NCBI GenBank assembly: GCA_963759235.1 | Contig: CAVWYO010000010.1 | Location: 248,001 to 312,000 of the forward strand | Source of the DNA: Bauldia sp963759235 | GTDB taxonomy: Bacteria; Pseudomonadota; Alphaproteobacteria; Rhizobiales; Kaistiaceae | DNA length: 64,000 nt | Direction of reading: 5' to 3' | In this document: piece by piece, positions 39,952 through 47,580 of the stretch | Layout of the letters: every line of letters starts with the position of its first letter | Numbering within the stretch: position 1 is the stretch's first letter | Program-made: the position numbers and the translations under genes | Notes under the pieces: model-generated | Told to the model about the DNA's origin: nothing | The model's input: the letters and a program-made list of their open reading frames with translations, nothing else | Databases searched by the model: none

Positions 39952-41489
39952 GCCACGGCCTCGGTGGCGGCGGTGTCGGCACCGAGCGCCGCCCGCATGA
40001 TGGTGTGTTCGGAGAGATCGTCGGCGTCGATCTCGGCGACGATGAGCCCCGAATAGAGGACGATGACGCGGTCGCAGAGGTGGACCAGCTCGGGGATCTC
40101 GGTCGAGTGAAAGAGGATGCTGCCGCCGAGCGCGGCGAAGGCGCGCATCAGCACGTAGAGCTCGTGCTTGGTGCCGACGTCGATGCCGCGGGTCGGATCG
40201 AACAGCAACAGGATGCGGCTTTCGGCGAACAGCCACTTGGCGACGGCGATCTTCTGCTGGTTGCCGCCGGAGAACGAGGCGACCGGCGTCCACAGCGCCC
40301 GGTGGTCTATTTCGACGCGGTCGAAGACCCGTTCGACCGCCTCGGTTTCGCGTGTCGCGTCGACCAGGCCGCCGCGGCTGTAGCGGTCGATGACGGGCAG
40401 CGAGACATTGTGCTTGCCGGTCAGCTTGAGGAAGAGCGCCTCGGTCTTGCGGTCCTCCGGCAACAGGCCGACCGCGATGTTCGGCCTGATCGCGTCGCGC
40501 GGCGAGGCGATGGTGACAGGACGCCCGTCGATGCGGATGCCGCCCCGACTGATCTCCCTCATGCCGTATGACGCCAGGAAGAGATCGAGCTGGCCCATCC
40601 CCTGCAAGCCGGCGACGCCGAGGATTTCGCCCTGGTGCAGCGCGAAGCTCGCGTCGCGAAGCTTTTCGCCGGCGGCCAGCTTGTCGACCGCGAAAACTTC
40701 GGGCGCCGCGCTGGCCGGCTTCTCGGGGCGGGTTGGAAAGGTCTGGTCGATCGACCGGCCGATGATCATCTCGATGATCTGGGTATCGGTGAAGTCGGCG
40801 ACGGCTCCGGTCGAAATGTGGCGGCCGTTTCTGAGCACGGTGAGGTGGTCGCAGAAGGCGCGCACCTCGCGTATGCGATGCGAGATGAAGACCACGGTCA
40901 CGCCATCCGCCTTGAGCCGGGCGATGACGTCGCCGAGCCAGTCGACGTCACGGCCGGCGAGCGTCGAGGTCGGCTCGTCGAGGAGAAGAATGCGCGGCTT
41001 GCGATAGATCGCCCGGGCGATCTCGATCTTCTGCTGGATCGCGAGGTCGAGGTCGCCAACCTCGTCGTGGAGGTCGACATCGAAGCCGAGTGCGTCGAGA
41101 TGAGCGCGAAGCGCGACTTCGGCGGCGCGCTTCCTGATCATCGCCGTCGGCCCAACCGGCGCATAAGGGAGGAGCATGTTGTCGAGAACGGTCAGATCGC
41201 GGACCAGCGTCATCTCCTGGAACGCGGTCTGGATGCCAAGCGCGTGAGAGGCGCGCGGGGAGCGGAGGCGGCTGAGGCGGCCGGAAATCTCGAAGTGGCC
41301 CCGATCGGGCTCGATCAGACCGGAGAGCAGCTTGACGATCGTCGATTTGCCGGCGCCGTTCTCGCCGAGGAGGGCGTGAACGGTACCCGGCGCGATACGA
41401 AACGAGACATCATCGACCGCAATCGTGGCGCCGAACGTTTTGCGCAACCCCTCGACCGCGACCGCCGGAGTGCCGGACGGCTCCGCCAT
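39948..41489 (-). CDS. Sugar ABC transporter ATP-binding protein (two NBDs)
   Basis: 513 residues. NBD1 has Walker A GENGAGKSTI, signature-region LDLAIQQKIEIARAIYR and Walker B ILLLDEPTSTLAG. NBD2 has the degenerate P-loop GVAGLQGMGQL, signature FSGGNQQKIAVAKWL and an altered Walker B ILLLFDPTRGIDVG. It energises the fused permease. A strong hairpin separates it from the binding-protein gene, while its stop overlaps the permease start, so permease and ATPase are made in step at a lower level than the binding protein. Confidence 0.93.
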   Translation of the reverse strand: MAEPSGTPAVAVEGLRKTFGATIAVDDVSFRIAPGTVHALLGENGAGKSTIVKLLSGLIEPDRGHFEISGRLSRLRSPRASHALGIQTAFQEMTLVRDLTVLDNMLLPYAPVGPTAMIRKRAAEVALRAHLDALGFDVDLHDEVGDLDLAIQQKIEIARAIYRKPRILLLDEPTSTLAGRDVDWLGDVIARLKADGVTVVFISHRIREVRAFCDHLTVLRNGRHISTGAVADFTDTQIIEMIIGRSIDQTFPTRPEKPASAAPEVFAVDKLAAGEKLRDASFALHQGEILGVAGLQGMGQLDLFLASYGMREISRGGIRIDGRPVTIASPRDAIRPNIAVGLLPEDRKTEALFLKLTGKHNVSLPVIDRYSRGGLVDATRETEAVERVFDRVEIDHRALWTPVASFSGGNQQKIAVAKWLFAESRILLLFDPTRGIDVGTKHELYVLMRAFAALGGSILFHSTEIPELVHLCDRVIVLYSGLIVAEIDADDLSEHTIMRAALGADTAATEAVA

Positions 41490-41546
41490 CTCCCCTCCTC
41501 CCGATCGACCGTTGATTGCGACCCATATAACGGGATCTGCGACCGT

Positions 41547-41583
41547 TGAAGAAAATCGTGGGGCAGCCCGGGCCGCCCCACGA
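41547..41583 (-). terminator. Intercistronic hairpin with T-run (leaky terminator) after the binding-protein gene
   Basis: On the minus strand TCGTGGGGC (41583-41575) pairs with GCCCCACGA (41564-41556), enclosing a self-complementary GCCCGGGC, followed by TTTTCTTC. It lies 16 bp after the binding-protein stop and before the ATPase gene. Such hairpins lower downstream expression and stabilise binding-protein mRNA. Confidence 0.65.
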
Positions 41584-41598
41584 GTTGGAGGTCCGGAA

Positions 41599-42729
41599 CT
41601 AGAGCTCCGGCTGGCCGACTAGCGCGGCGTTAAACCCGATTTCCGGTGTCTGTTCCGAGAAGATCGAGGCGAACCATCCCGGATTGGTGACAATGGCGGG
41701 GCTGAACGCATTGCAGCCCGCCTTCATCTCATCCCAGGTACCCTCCTTGCAGAGCTTGATCGTGTCGTTGGTGACGATCGGCAACGGCAGGACGGTGAGC
41801 TTGGGCACGTCCTTGCCATCGAGCTTCTCGACGGCAAGCTTCAGCGCCAGGCCGCCGGAATAGGGCGGCGAGGCATAAGAGATGCGCGGGGCGCCGAGCG
41901 GTGCGTAAGGAGACGAAGCACCCTCGACCTCGGTGCCGATCGGCAGCATCTGGATGCGGCCGCCATTGGCACCTTCACCGGCGCAGGGGATCAGCTGGTC
42001 GGGCGTCTTGCCGGCTTCGAGCTGCATGGCATTCGCCGTGTAGCAGCCGACCTGCAGCCATAGCCCATCGATCTCATCCCAGTTGTGGGTGGCGAGGATC
42101 TTGGACAGTTCCGTCCGGGTCACGGCCTGGCTCCACATGCCGACCGCTTCGCCGATGACGTGGATGTCGGGGTACTTGGCGAAGACTTCCTTGGCCGCCG
42201 CGGTGCGTTGGGTGTCGACGGATGTACCGGGCACGCCGGTCAGGATCACGATGTTGCCCTTGCCGCCGAGCTTGTCGGCCAGCCATTGGGCGGTGACGCG
42301 GCCCGCTTCGGTCTGGTCGATGTGGGTGTTGTAGGCGCAGGGCTCGGTAATCTCCGCGTCATAGGCGAAGACGATAACGCCCTTGTCGCAGGCGTTCTTG
42401 ACGACCTGATTGAGGGCGGTCGGCGAGATCGGGAAGGTGATGATCGCGTCGGCGCCTTGCTGGACCATGGCGTTGATCTGCTGGATCTGGCGCTGGGCGT
42501 TGGGACCGGCCACCTGCACCTGCAGGTCGACCTTGTCGGCCATGCTCTTGTGAGCCGCCATGGCCTTAACCATGTTGGCGGCCTCGGCCTGCCAGTCGTT
42601 GCCGATATAGCTCATGCTCAGGAAGATCTTGTATTTGTCCTTGGCCTGAGCCGGGACGCTCGCCGCCATCCCTCCGAGGAGGAGGGCCGCGGCTGTCGCC
42701 GTACCGATCATGCGTGCGGAAAGCTTCAT
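41599..42729 (-). CDS. Sugar ABC transporter substrate-binding protein
   Basis: 376 residues. The Sec signal peptide MKLSARMIGTATAAALLLGG ends near VPAQA. The mature protein is a sugar-class type 1 periplasmic-binding domain: YKIFLSMSYIGNDWQAEAANM, ADAIITFPISPTALNQVV, GVIVFAYDAEI, GKGNIVILTGVPGT and EIDGLWLQVG. It carries several cysteines (about residues 114, 132, 230 and 250) that may form disulfides. It is the first gene of the large leftward operon and divergent from a GntR regulator. The ligand is unknown, probably a monosaccharide or polyol. Confidence 0.92.
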   Translation of the reverse strand: MKLSARMIGTATAAALLLGGMAASVPAQAKDKYKIFLSMSYIGNDWQAEAANMVKAMAAHKSMADKVDLQVQVAGPNAQRQIQQINAMVQQGADAIITFPISPTALNQVVKNACDKGVIVFAYDAEITEPCAYNTHIDQTEAGRVTAQWLADKLGGKGNIVILTGVPGTSVDTQRTAAAKEVFAKYPDIHVIGEAVGMWSQAVTRTELSKILATHNWDEIDGLWLQVGCYTANAMQLEAGKTPDQLIPCAGEGANGGRIQMLPIGTEVEGASSPYAPLGAPRISYASPPYSGGLALKLAVEKLDGKDVPKLTVLPLPIVTNDTIKLCKEGTWDEMKAGCNAFSPAIVTNPGWFASIFSEQTPEIGFNAALVGQPEL

Positions 42730-42792
42730 TCCATTTCCTCCCTGGTGTCTCGGCTATGTGACGATCGATAGCCGGAAGTCTTTTTTCAGTTC

Positions 42793-42805
42793 TGATCATA
42801 GATCA
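42793..42805. promoter_or_regulatory. Inverted repeat TGATC-ATA-GATCA, candidate GntR operator
   Basis: Five-base perfect arms around ATA in the divergent promoter region between the binding-protein gene and gntR. It is followed by related half-sites (GGTCAAAGATC, 42808-42818). This is the only clear palindrome in the 177-bp gap, which is unusually AT-rich. Confidence 0.4.
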
Positions 42806-42906
42806 AAGGTCAAAGATCGTGCAAGATGCGAATGGACGCGCTATGCCAATTAGCCGCGCCCCGCCAAGATCGCGCTCTCAATCGCGGCGGCACAGTGGGA
42901 GGACGT

Positions 42907-43584
42907 ATGGAAACGGCGGTCGATAGACCGGAGATACGGGTCGAACCGCTGACCCGAGACACGTTGCAGGAACGGGTCTATCGCCAGGTCGCGGGCCTGA
43001 TCCTCGATGGTGGAATTGCACCCGGACAGCTGGTCACCATCCAGAACCTTGCCAACTCGTTCGGCGTGAGCACGATGCCGGTGCGCGAGGCGCTGAAGCG
43101 CTTGACCGCCGCCAACGCCTTGACCGTCGTCTCCGGCCGAACCATGGGCATCCCGCCCTTGACCCTCGAACGGCTCACCGATCTCCGCAACGTGCGCCTC
43201 GAATTGGAAGGCGTGGCCACGGCCTGGGCGGCCCGGGCAATCGACGGCGAGACGGTGGCGCTCCTCGAAATTGATCTGGCGCGGATGGACCGGTCGATCA
43301 CCGCCGGCGACACGCGGGAATATCTGCAGGCCAACCGTTCCTTCCATTTCGCCGCCTACCGCGCCTCGCAGTCGCCGGCACTGGTGGGGCTGATCGAAAT
43401 TCTCTGGCTGCAGATCAGCCCGTATTTCAATCTGCTGAGGGGCTCGGGCAACTACGTCGCCGCCAACGCCAATCACCGCCGCATGGCGGAGGCCTTGAAG
43501 CGCGGCGATGCCGGAACCGCCCGCGCGGCGATCGCCGCCGACATCAACGGCGCCTACGAGGTGCTCGCCGATCTGCTCGAGTAG
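42907..43584 (+). CDS. GntR-family regulator (FCD type) of the sugar operon
   Basis: 225 residues. The winged helix (about 15-80) has LQERVYRQVAGLILDGGIAPGQLVTIQNLANSFGVSTMPVREALKRL. The FCD domain (about 90-220) has LTDLRNVRLELEGVATAWAARAI and FHFAAYRAS. GGGAGGA five bases ahead fixes ATG 42907. An upstream frame from 42826 is unlikely. It is divergent from the transporter operon and 4 bp from the DUF6807 gene, so it probably represses both units until a pathway intermediate binds. Confidence 0.9.
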   Translation: METAVDRPEIRVEPLTRDTLQERVYRQVAGLILDGGIAPGQLVTIQNLANSFGVSTMPVREALKRLTAANALTVVSGRTMGIPPLTLERLTDLRNVRLELEGVATAWAARAIDGETVALLEIDLARMDRSITAGDTREYLQANRSFHFAAYRASQSPALVGLIEILWLQISPYFNLLRGSGNYVAANANHRRMAEALKRGDAGTARAAIAADINGAYEVLADLLE

Positions 43585-43588
43585 CCCG

Positions 43589-44512
43589 ATGGCCGAGGCA
43601 GGCGGGTTCACATTCTCAGACGATCCGATCGCGCTGCCGAGAGGCGCGTGGGCGGGCACGGAGCGCCGGGTTCTGCGCCTCGACGGACAACCGGTTCTCG
43701 GGCTGAGCCAGGGCCGCCAGCGCGCTTATGCCTTTCCGCTCTACACCCCGAAGGGCTTCGCGGTGACATCGGAGGCGCCGGCCGACCATCCGCACCATAA
43801 TTCGCTGTGGATCGCGTCCGATCACGTCCACTGCATGATGCCGGCGGCCAACGATCGCTTCGAGGAATACACCTACAATTTCTACGTCAACGATACCTTT
43901 CAGGGGCGCGCGCCCGGCCGGATCGTGATGACCGACGCGAAGGGCGAGGCAATCGGCTCCGGCCGCTACCGGCTGAGCCAGTCGCTGGAATGGCGGGGCC
44001 CGGTCGAGTGGGCGGCGCCGGAGGGCCGGGTCGCCGCCACCGAATCCCGCCTTCTCGACATCGGCGTCGAGCCGGGCCTCTATGTCATCGACGTCGCCTC
44101 GCGCCTGGCGGCGGCCGAATGGGACCTCCACATCGGCCCGACCCGCCACTCCTATTTCAACGTGCGCGTCGCCGAGTCGATGGCGGTCACTTCGGGCGGC
44201 AGGGTGATCGACGATCGGAGACGCGAGGGCGGCGCGGCGATAACCGGCAGCGAAGCGAAATGGATCGATTATTCGGGCCCGGTCGGCGGCGGTCACTGGG
44301 CTGGCGTGGCGGTATGCCCCAATCCGGCCGATCACGCCGACATCACCTGGTTCGTCACCGACTGGGGCGTCGTCACCGTCGGCCCGTTCCGTCAGACGCA
44401 CCGGGAGATACCGCGCGGCGAGGCGATGGTGCTCCGCTACCGCGTGCTCGTCCATGACGGCGATATCGAAGCGGCGCAGGTCGCCGACCGGTTTGCGGCC
44501 TATCTCGGCTGA
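43589..44512 (+). CDS. DUF6807/PmoA-like family protein
   Basis: 307 residues. Features are GFAVTSEAPADHPHHNSLWIASDHV near residue 55, YRLSQSLEWRGP, GPTRHSYFNVRVAESMAV and a C-terminal REIPRGEAMVLRYRVLVHDGD. The family (often mislabelled methane oxygenase PmoA) is found in carbohydrate-use clusters and has an all-beta fold like aldose mutarotases; its activity is not established as far as I know. The conserved HPHHNS and RHSYFN histidines could form an active site. It is coupled to the GntR gene with a 4-bp gap. Confidence 0.8.
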   Translation: MAEAGGFTFSDDPIALPRGAWAGTERRVLRLDGQPVLGLSQGRQRAYAFPLYTPKGFAVTSEAPADHPHHNSLWIASDHVHCMMPAANDRFEEYTYNFYVNDTFQGRAPGRIVMTDAKGEAIGSGRYRLSQSLEWRGPVEWAAPEGRVAATESRLLDIGVEPGLYVIDVASRLAAAEWDLHIGPTRHSYFNVRVAESMAVTSGGRVIDDRRREGGAAITGSEAKWIDYSGPVGGGHWAGVAVCPNPADHADITWFVTDWGVVTVGPFRQTHREIPRGEAMVLRYRVLVHDGDIEAAQVADRFAAYLG

Positions 44513-44584
44513 TCGATGAGCGGGTCAGGCGGGTTCGGCGATCACTGGAGCGGCGATGTCGGCCAATGCGCCGACGCGCCGGTC

Positions 44585-45385
44585 TCAGGCGGCAAGCGCC
44601 GCCGTCTCGCTTTCGGCGTCGGACAGGAGGAATCGGCGGAGCAGCGCCGCCTGACCGCGTACCATCGCCTCTCCCACGACCAGCGGCTTGCCGAGCGCCC
44701 TGGCGCGACGTTTCAGCGGCGTGCCGACAGCGACGATGTCGGCGACCGCACCGGCGGCGGCGATGGTCTCCTCCGGCAGCGGCGACGGGTCGCCGGCATG
44801 CATCCCGACCGGCGAGGCGTTGATGACGACGTCGAAGGCGCCGGCCGGTTCGGCAACGGTACGGATCGACGAGCCTGGCGCGAACCGCGCGAGACGCTCG
44901 GCGAACGACGCCGCCTTGGGCTGGTCGATGTCGCAGAACGCCAGATCGACATCGCCGCTGGCGACCAGGCTCGCGGCGATGGCGGCGCCGGCGCCGCCGC
45001 AGCCGACGAGGAGCACCCGCTTGCCGTCGACGGAACCACTCGCCTCGGCGAGTGCTGCAACGAAGCCGTAGCCGTCGAAGTTGGCGCCGATCCAGTCCGC
45101 TCCGTCGAAGCGGACACAGTTCGCGGCGCCGACCAAACCGACAAGCGCCGTCTCGCGCGCGAGATGGTCGCGGATCGCCTGTTTCAGCGGTGTCGTGACG
45201 ATCAGACCGACCCAGGACGGATCGCCTCTGATCGCGGCGACATAGGGGTCGAGCTCGGCTTTCCGCACCTCGCGCGCCACGACCTCATACGGCTCGCCCG
45301 CTGCCTTGAACATCGGATTGAGGAGGCCGGGGCTCAGCACGTGGTCGATCGGCGAGCCGATCATCGCGATCCGCTTCATCTTCAT
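44585..45385 (-). CDS. Shikimate dehydrogenase-family protein
   Basis: 266 residues. The catalytic Lys K68 is in IVTTPLK and the partner Asp D104 in ANFDGYGF. The NADP loop is LLVGCGGAGAAIAASL. The substrate-carboxylate motif reads DHVLSP rather than HSLSP, losing one of the two serines that hold shikimate. The gene stands alone between sugar and hydantoinase genes rather than in an aro or coaE cluster. I therefore infer a catabolic quinate/shikimate-like dehydrogenase and not the housekeeping AroE. The start may be 45385 or 45379. Confidence 0.8.
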   Translation of the reverse strand: MKMKRIAMIGSPIDHVLSPGLLNPMFKAAGEPYEVVAREVRKAELDPYVAAIRGDPSWVGLIVTTPLKQAIRDHLARETALVGLVGAANCVRFDGADWIGANFDGYGFVAALAEASGSVDGKRVLLVGCGGAGAAIAASLVASGDVDLAFCDIDQPKAASFAERLARFAPGSSIRTVAEPAGAFDVVINASPVGMHAGDPSPLPEETIAAAGAVADIVAVGTPLKRRARALGKPLVVGEAMVRGQAALLRRFLLSDAESETAALAA

Positions 45386-45471
45386 TCCGTCAGCCAAGAA
45401 CGAGCGGCGCAGCCTAGCGGGCCGCATTCCGGTTCGGCAAGGCGGCAAGCGCGGTCACCCAGGGAGGGACT

Positions 45472-47580
45472 ATGTATCTCGGCGTCGACATCGGGGGAAC
45501 GTTCACCGATCTCGTCCTGATGGACGAGGACGGCACGATCAGCACCGCCAAGGCCTCGACGACCCCCGGCGAACTCGAGACCGGCGTTTTCAACGCCATC
45601 GCGCTGGCCGCCGAGGCCAAGGGCATGAACCCCGACGCGCTCCTCGCTCGCGTCGTCACCTTCGGGCATGGCACCACCCAGGCGACTAATGCGCTGATCG
45701 AGCGGAACGGCGCGGTCACCGGGCTGATCACGACGCGCGGCTTCGGCGACACGCTCGGCCTCCAACGGCTGATGGGCTTCACGGCGGCCTTATCGGTGGA
45801 CGAGCTCGGCTGGTATTCGAAGCGCCGCTATCCCGACCCGGTGATTCCGCGGGCGCTCCGCAGCGAAGTGCCGGAGCGGATCGACTATGCCGGCACGGTG
45901 CTTCTCCCGCTCGACGAGGACGCGGTTCGCCGGGCGGTCGAAGGATTGTCGGAGCAAGGCGTCGAGACCTTCGCGGTGGTTTTTCTGTGGTCGTTCCGCA
46001 ACCCGGTCCATGAGCAGCGGGTCGCGGACATCCTCGGCGAAATGCGCCCCGATGCCTATGTCAGCCTCTCCTCGGAACTGGCGCCGATCATCGGCGAGTA
46101 TGAACGGACTGCGACCACCGCGCTCAACAGCTACCTGGCGCCGCGCGTGGTGTCCTATCTCGACCGCATGGAGGGCCTGCTTCGCGCCCGCGGCTTCGGC
46201 GGCAGCTTCCATATCCTCAATTCCTCCGGCGGCGTCATGCCCGCCGATGAGGCGGCGCGGAAGCCGGTGCTGCTTCTGACCAGCGGGCCGACCGGCGGCG
46301 TCCTCGGCTCGCTGCAGCTCGCCAAGGCGCTCGGCTACGCCAACGTCATCACCACCGACATGGGCGGCACCAGCTTCGATGTCGGGCTGATCGTCGACGG
46401 CAAGCCGCTGGTCTCCGGCACCCACGAGGCCGGCGGCTACCACCTCAACACGCCGAGGATCGACATCCGCGCCATCGGCGCGGGCGGCGGCTCCATCGCG
46501 CGGGTCGAAAGCGGGCTGCTGAGGGTCGGCCCGGAGAGCGCCGGCGCGGTGCCCGGCCCGGTCTGCTACGGGCGCGGCGGCGCGCTTGCTACCGTCACCG
46601 ACGCCGACGTGGTGCTCGGCATCATCTCGCCGGACAATTTCCTCGGCGGGCGGATGAGCGCCGACCGCGACGCGGCGGCCGCGGCGATCCGGACGCAGAT
46701 CGCCGAGCCGCTCGGCCTGACGGTCGAAGCGGCGGCGGCCGGTATCCGCGCCGTCGTCGACGCCCACATGGCCGACACGCTCCGCGAGGTCACCATCGGC
46801 CGCGGCTACGATCCACGCGACTTCGTCCTCTTCGCCTATGGCGGCGCCGGACCGGTCCACTCGGCGAGCTTCGGCGCCGATCTCGGCGTGCCGAAGATCG
46901 TCATTCCGGCAACCAGCATGGCGCACTCGGCCTATGGCGCGCTCGCCTCCGACATTCACGAATCAGCCGAGCGCTCGCTGTTGATGCGCGGCGGCGGCGG
47001 CAATCGCGATCCATGGGAGGGAATCGACGCGGCGGCGATCGGTGCGTTGTTCGACGAGCTCGAAGCGCTTTGCCGCAAGCGCATCGCGGCGGCCGGCATC
47101 GCCTCGGACAAGGCCGAGATCGTCCGCACCGTCGACCTCCGCTACCGGCGGCAGACCCACGACCTCATCGTCCGCTTCGCGCCGGGTCCGGTTACCGCCG
47201 AGGGAGTGCGCGACGCCATCCAGCTCTTCGAGCGAACCTACGAGGCGCTCTACGGCAAGGGCTCCGGCTTCCGCCAGGCTGGAATCGAGCTGACGACGTT
47301 CCGCGTCGAGGCGATCGGCCATACCCGCAAGCCGGTGCCGAGCTGGCCGAGCGCGAGCGGACGCCCCAATCCCTCGTGGCGCCGGGTGTTCGACGGCGAG
47401 GCGGGACGACCGGTCGAGACCGCGATCTGGCAATGGCTCGACCTGCCGGTCGGCCATCGCGTCGCCGGGCCGGCGGTGATCGAGCACCCCGAAACCACGG
47501 TCTATGTGGCGCCCCGTCAGGCGGCGCTGGTCGATCAGGCCGGCAACCTCACCATCGACCTCAGCGAGAGCAAGTCATGA
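45472..47580 (+). CDS. hyuA: Hydantoinase/oxoprolinase family subunit A
   Basis: 702 residues. The actin-like ATPase N-terminus YLGVDIGGTFTDLVLMDEDG is followed by VTFGHGTTQATNALIERNG, LLTSGPTGGVLGSLQLAKALG, TDMGGTSFDVGLI and GAGGGSIARV. Such subunits phosphorylate or activate the substrate in ATP-dependent hydantoinases, oxoprolinases and acetone/acetophenone carboxylases. AGGGAGGGAC precedes the ATG. The stop overlaps the start of the B subunit (ATGA), so the two form an equimolar complex. The nature of the substrate is not visible. Confidence 0.92.
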   Translation: MYLGVDIGGTFTDLVLMDEDGTISTAKASTTPGELETGVFNAIALAAEAKGMNPDALLARVVTFGHGTTQATNALIERNGAVTGLITTRGFGDTLGLQRLMGFTAALSVDELGWYSKRRYPDPVIPRALRSEVPERIDYAGTVLLPLDEDAVRRAVEGLSEQGVETFAVVFLWSFRNPVHEQRVADILGEMRPDAYVSLSSELAPIIGEYERTATTALNSYLAPRVVSYLDRMEGLLRARGFGGSFHILNSSGGVMPADEAARKPVLLLTSGPTGGVLGSLQLAKALGYANVITTDMGGTSFDVGLIVDGKPLVSGTHEAGGYHLNTPRIDIRAIGAGGGSIARVESGLLRVGPESAGAVPGPVCYGRGGALATVTDADVVLGIISPDNFLGGRMSADRDAAAAAIRTQIAEPLGLTVEAAAAGIRAVVDAHMADTLREVTIGRGYDPRDFVLFAYGGAGPVHSASFGADLGVPKIVIPATSMAHSAYGALASDIHESAERSLLMRGGGGNRDPWEGIDAAAIGALFDELEALCRKRIAAAGIASDKAEIVRTVDLRYRRQTHDLIVRFAPGPVTAEGVRDAIQLFERTYEALYGKGSGFRQAGIELTTFRVEAIGHTRKPVPSWPSASGRPNPSWRRVFDGEAGRPVETAIWQWLDLPVGHRVAGPAVIEHPETTVYVAPRQAALVDQAGNLTIDLSESKS

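Noticed and set aside
37858..40293. Extension of the fused permease to 811 codons
   Set aside because: The added N-terminus overlaps the ATPase gene in another frame; the ATGA overlap at 39951-39948 is the natural start.
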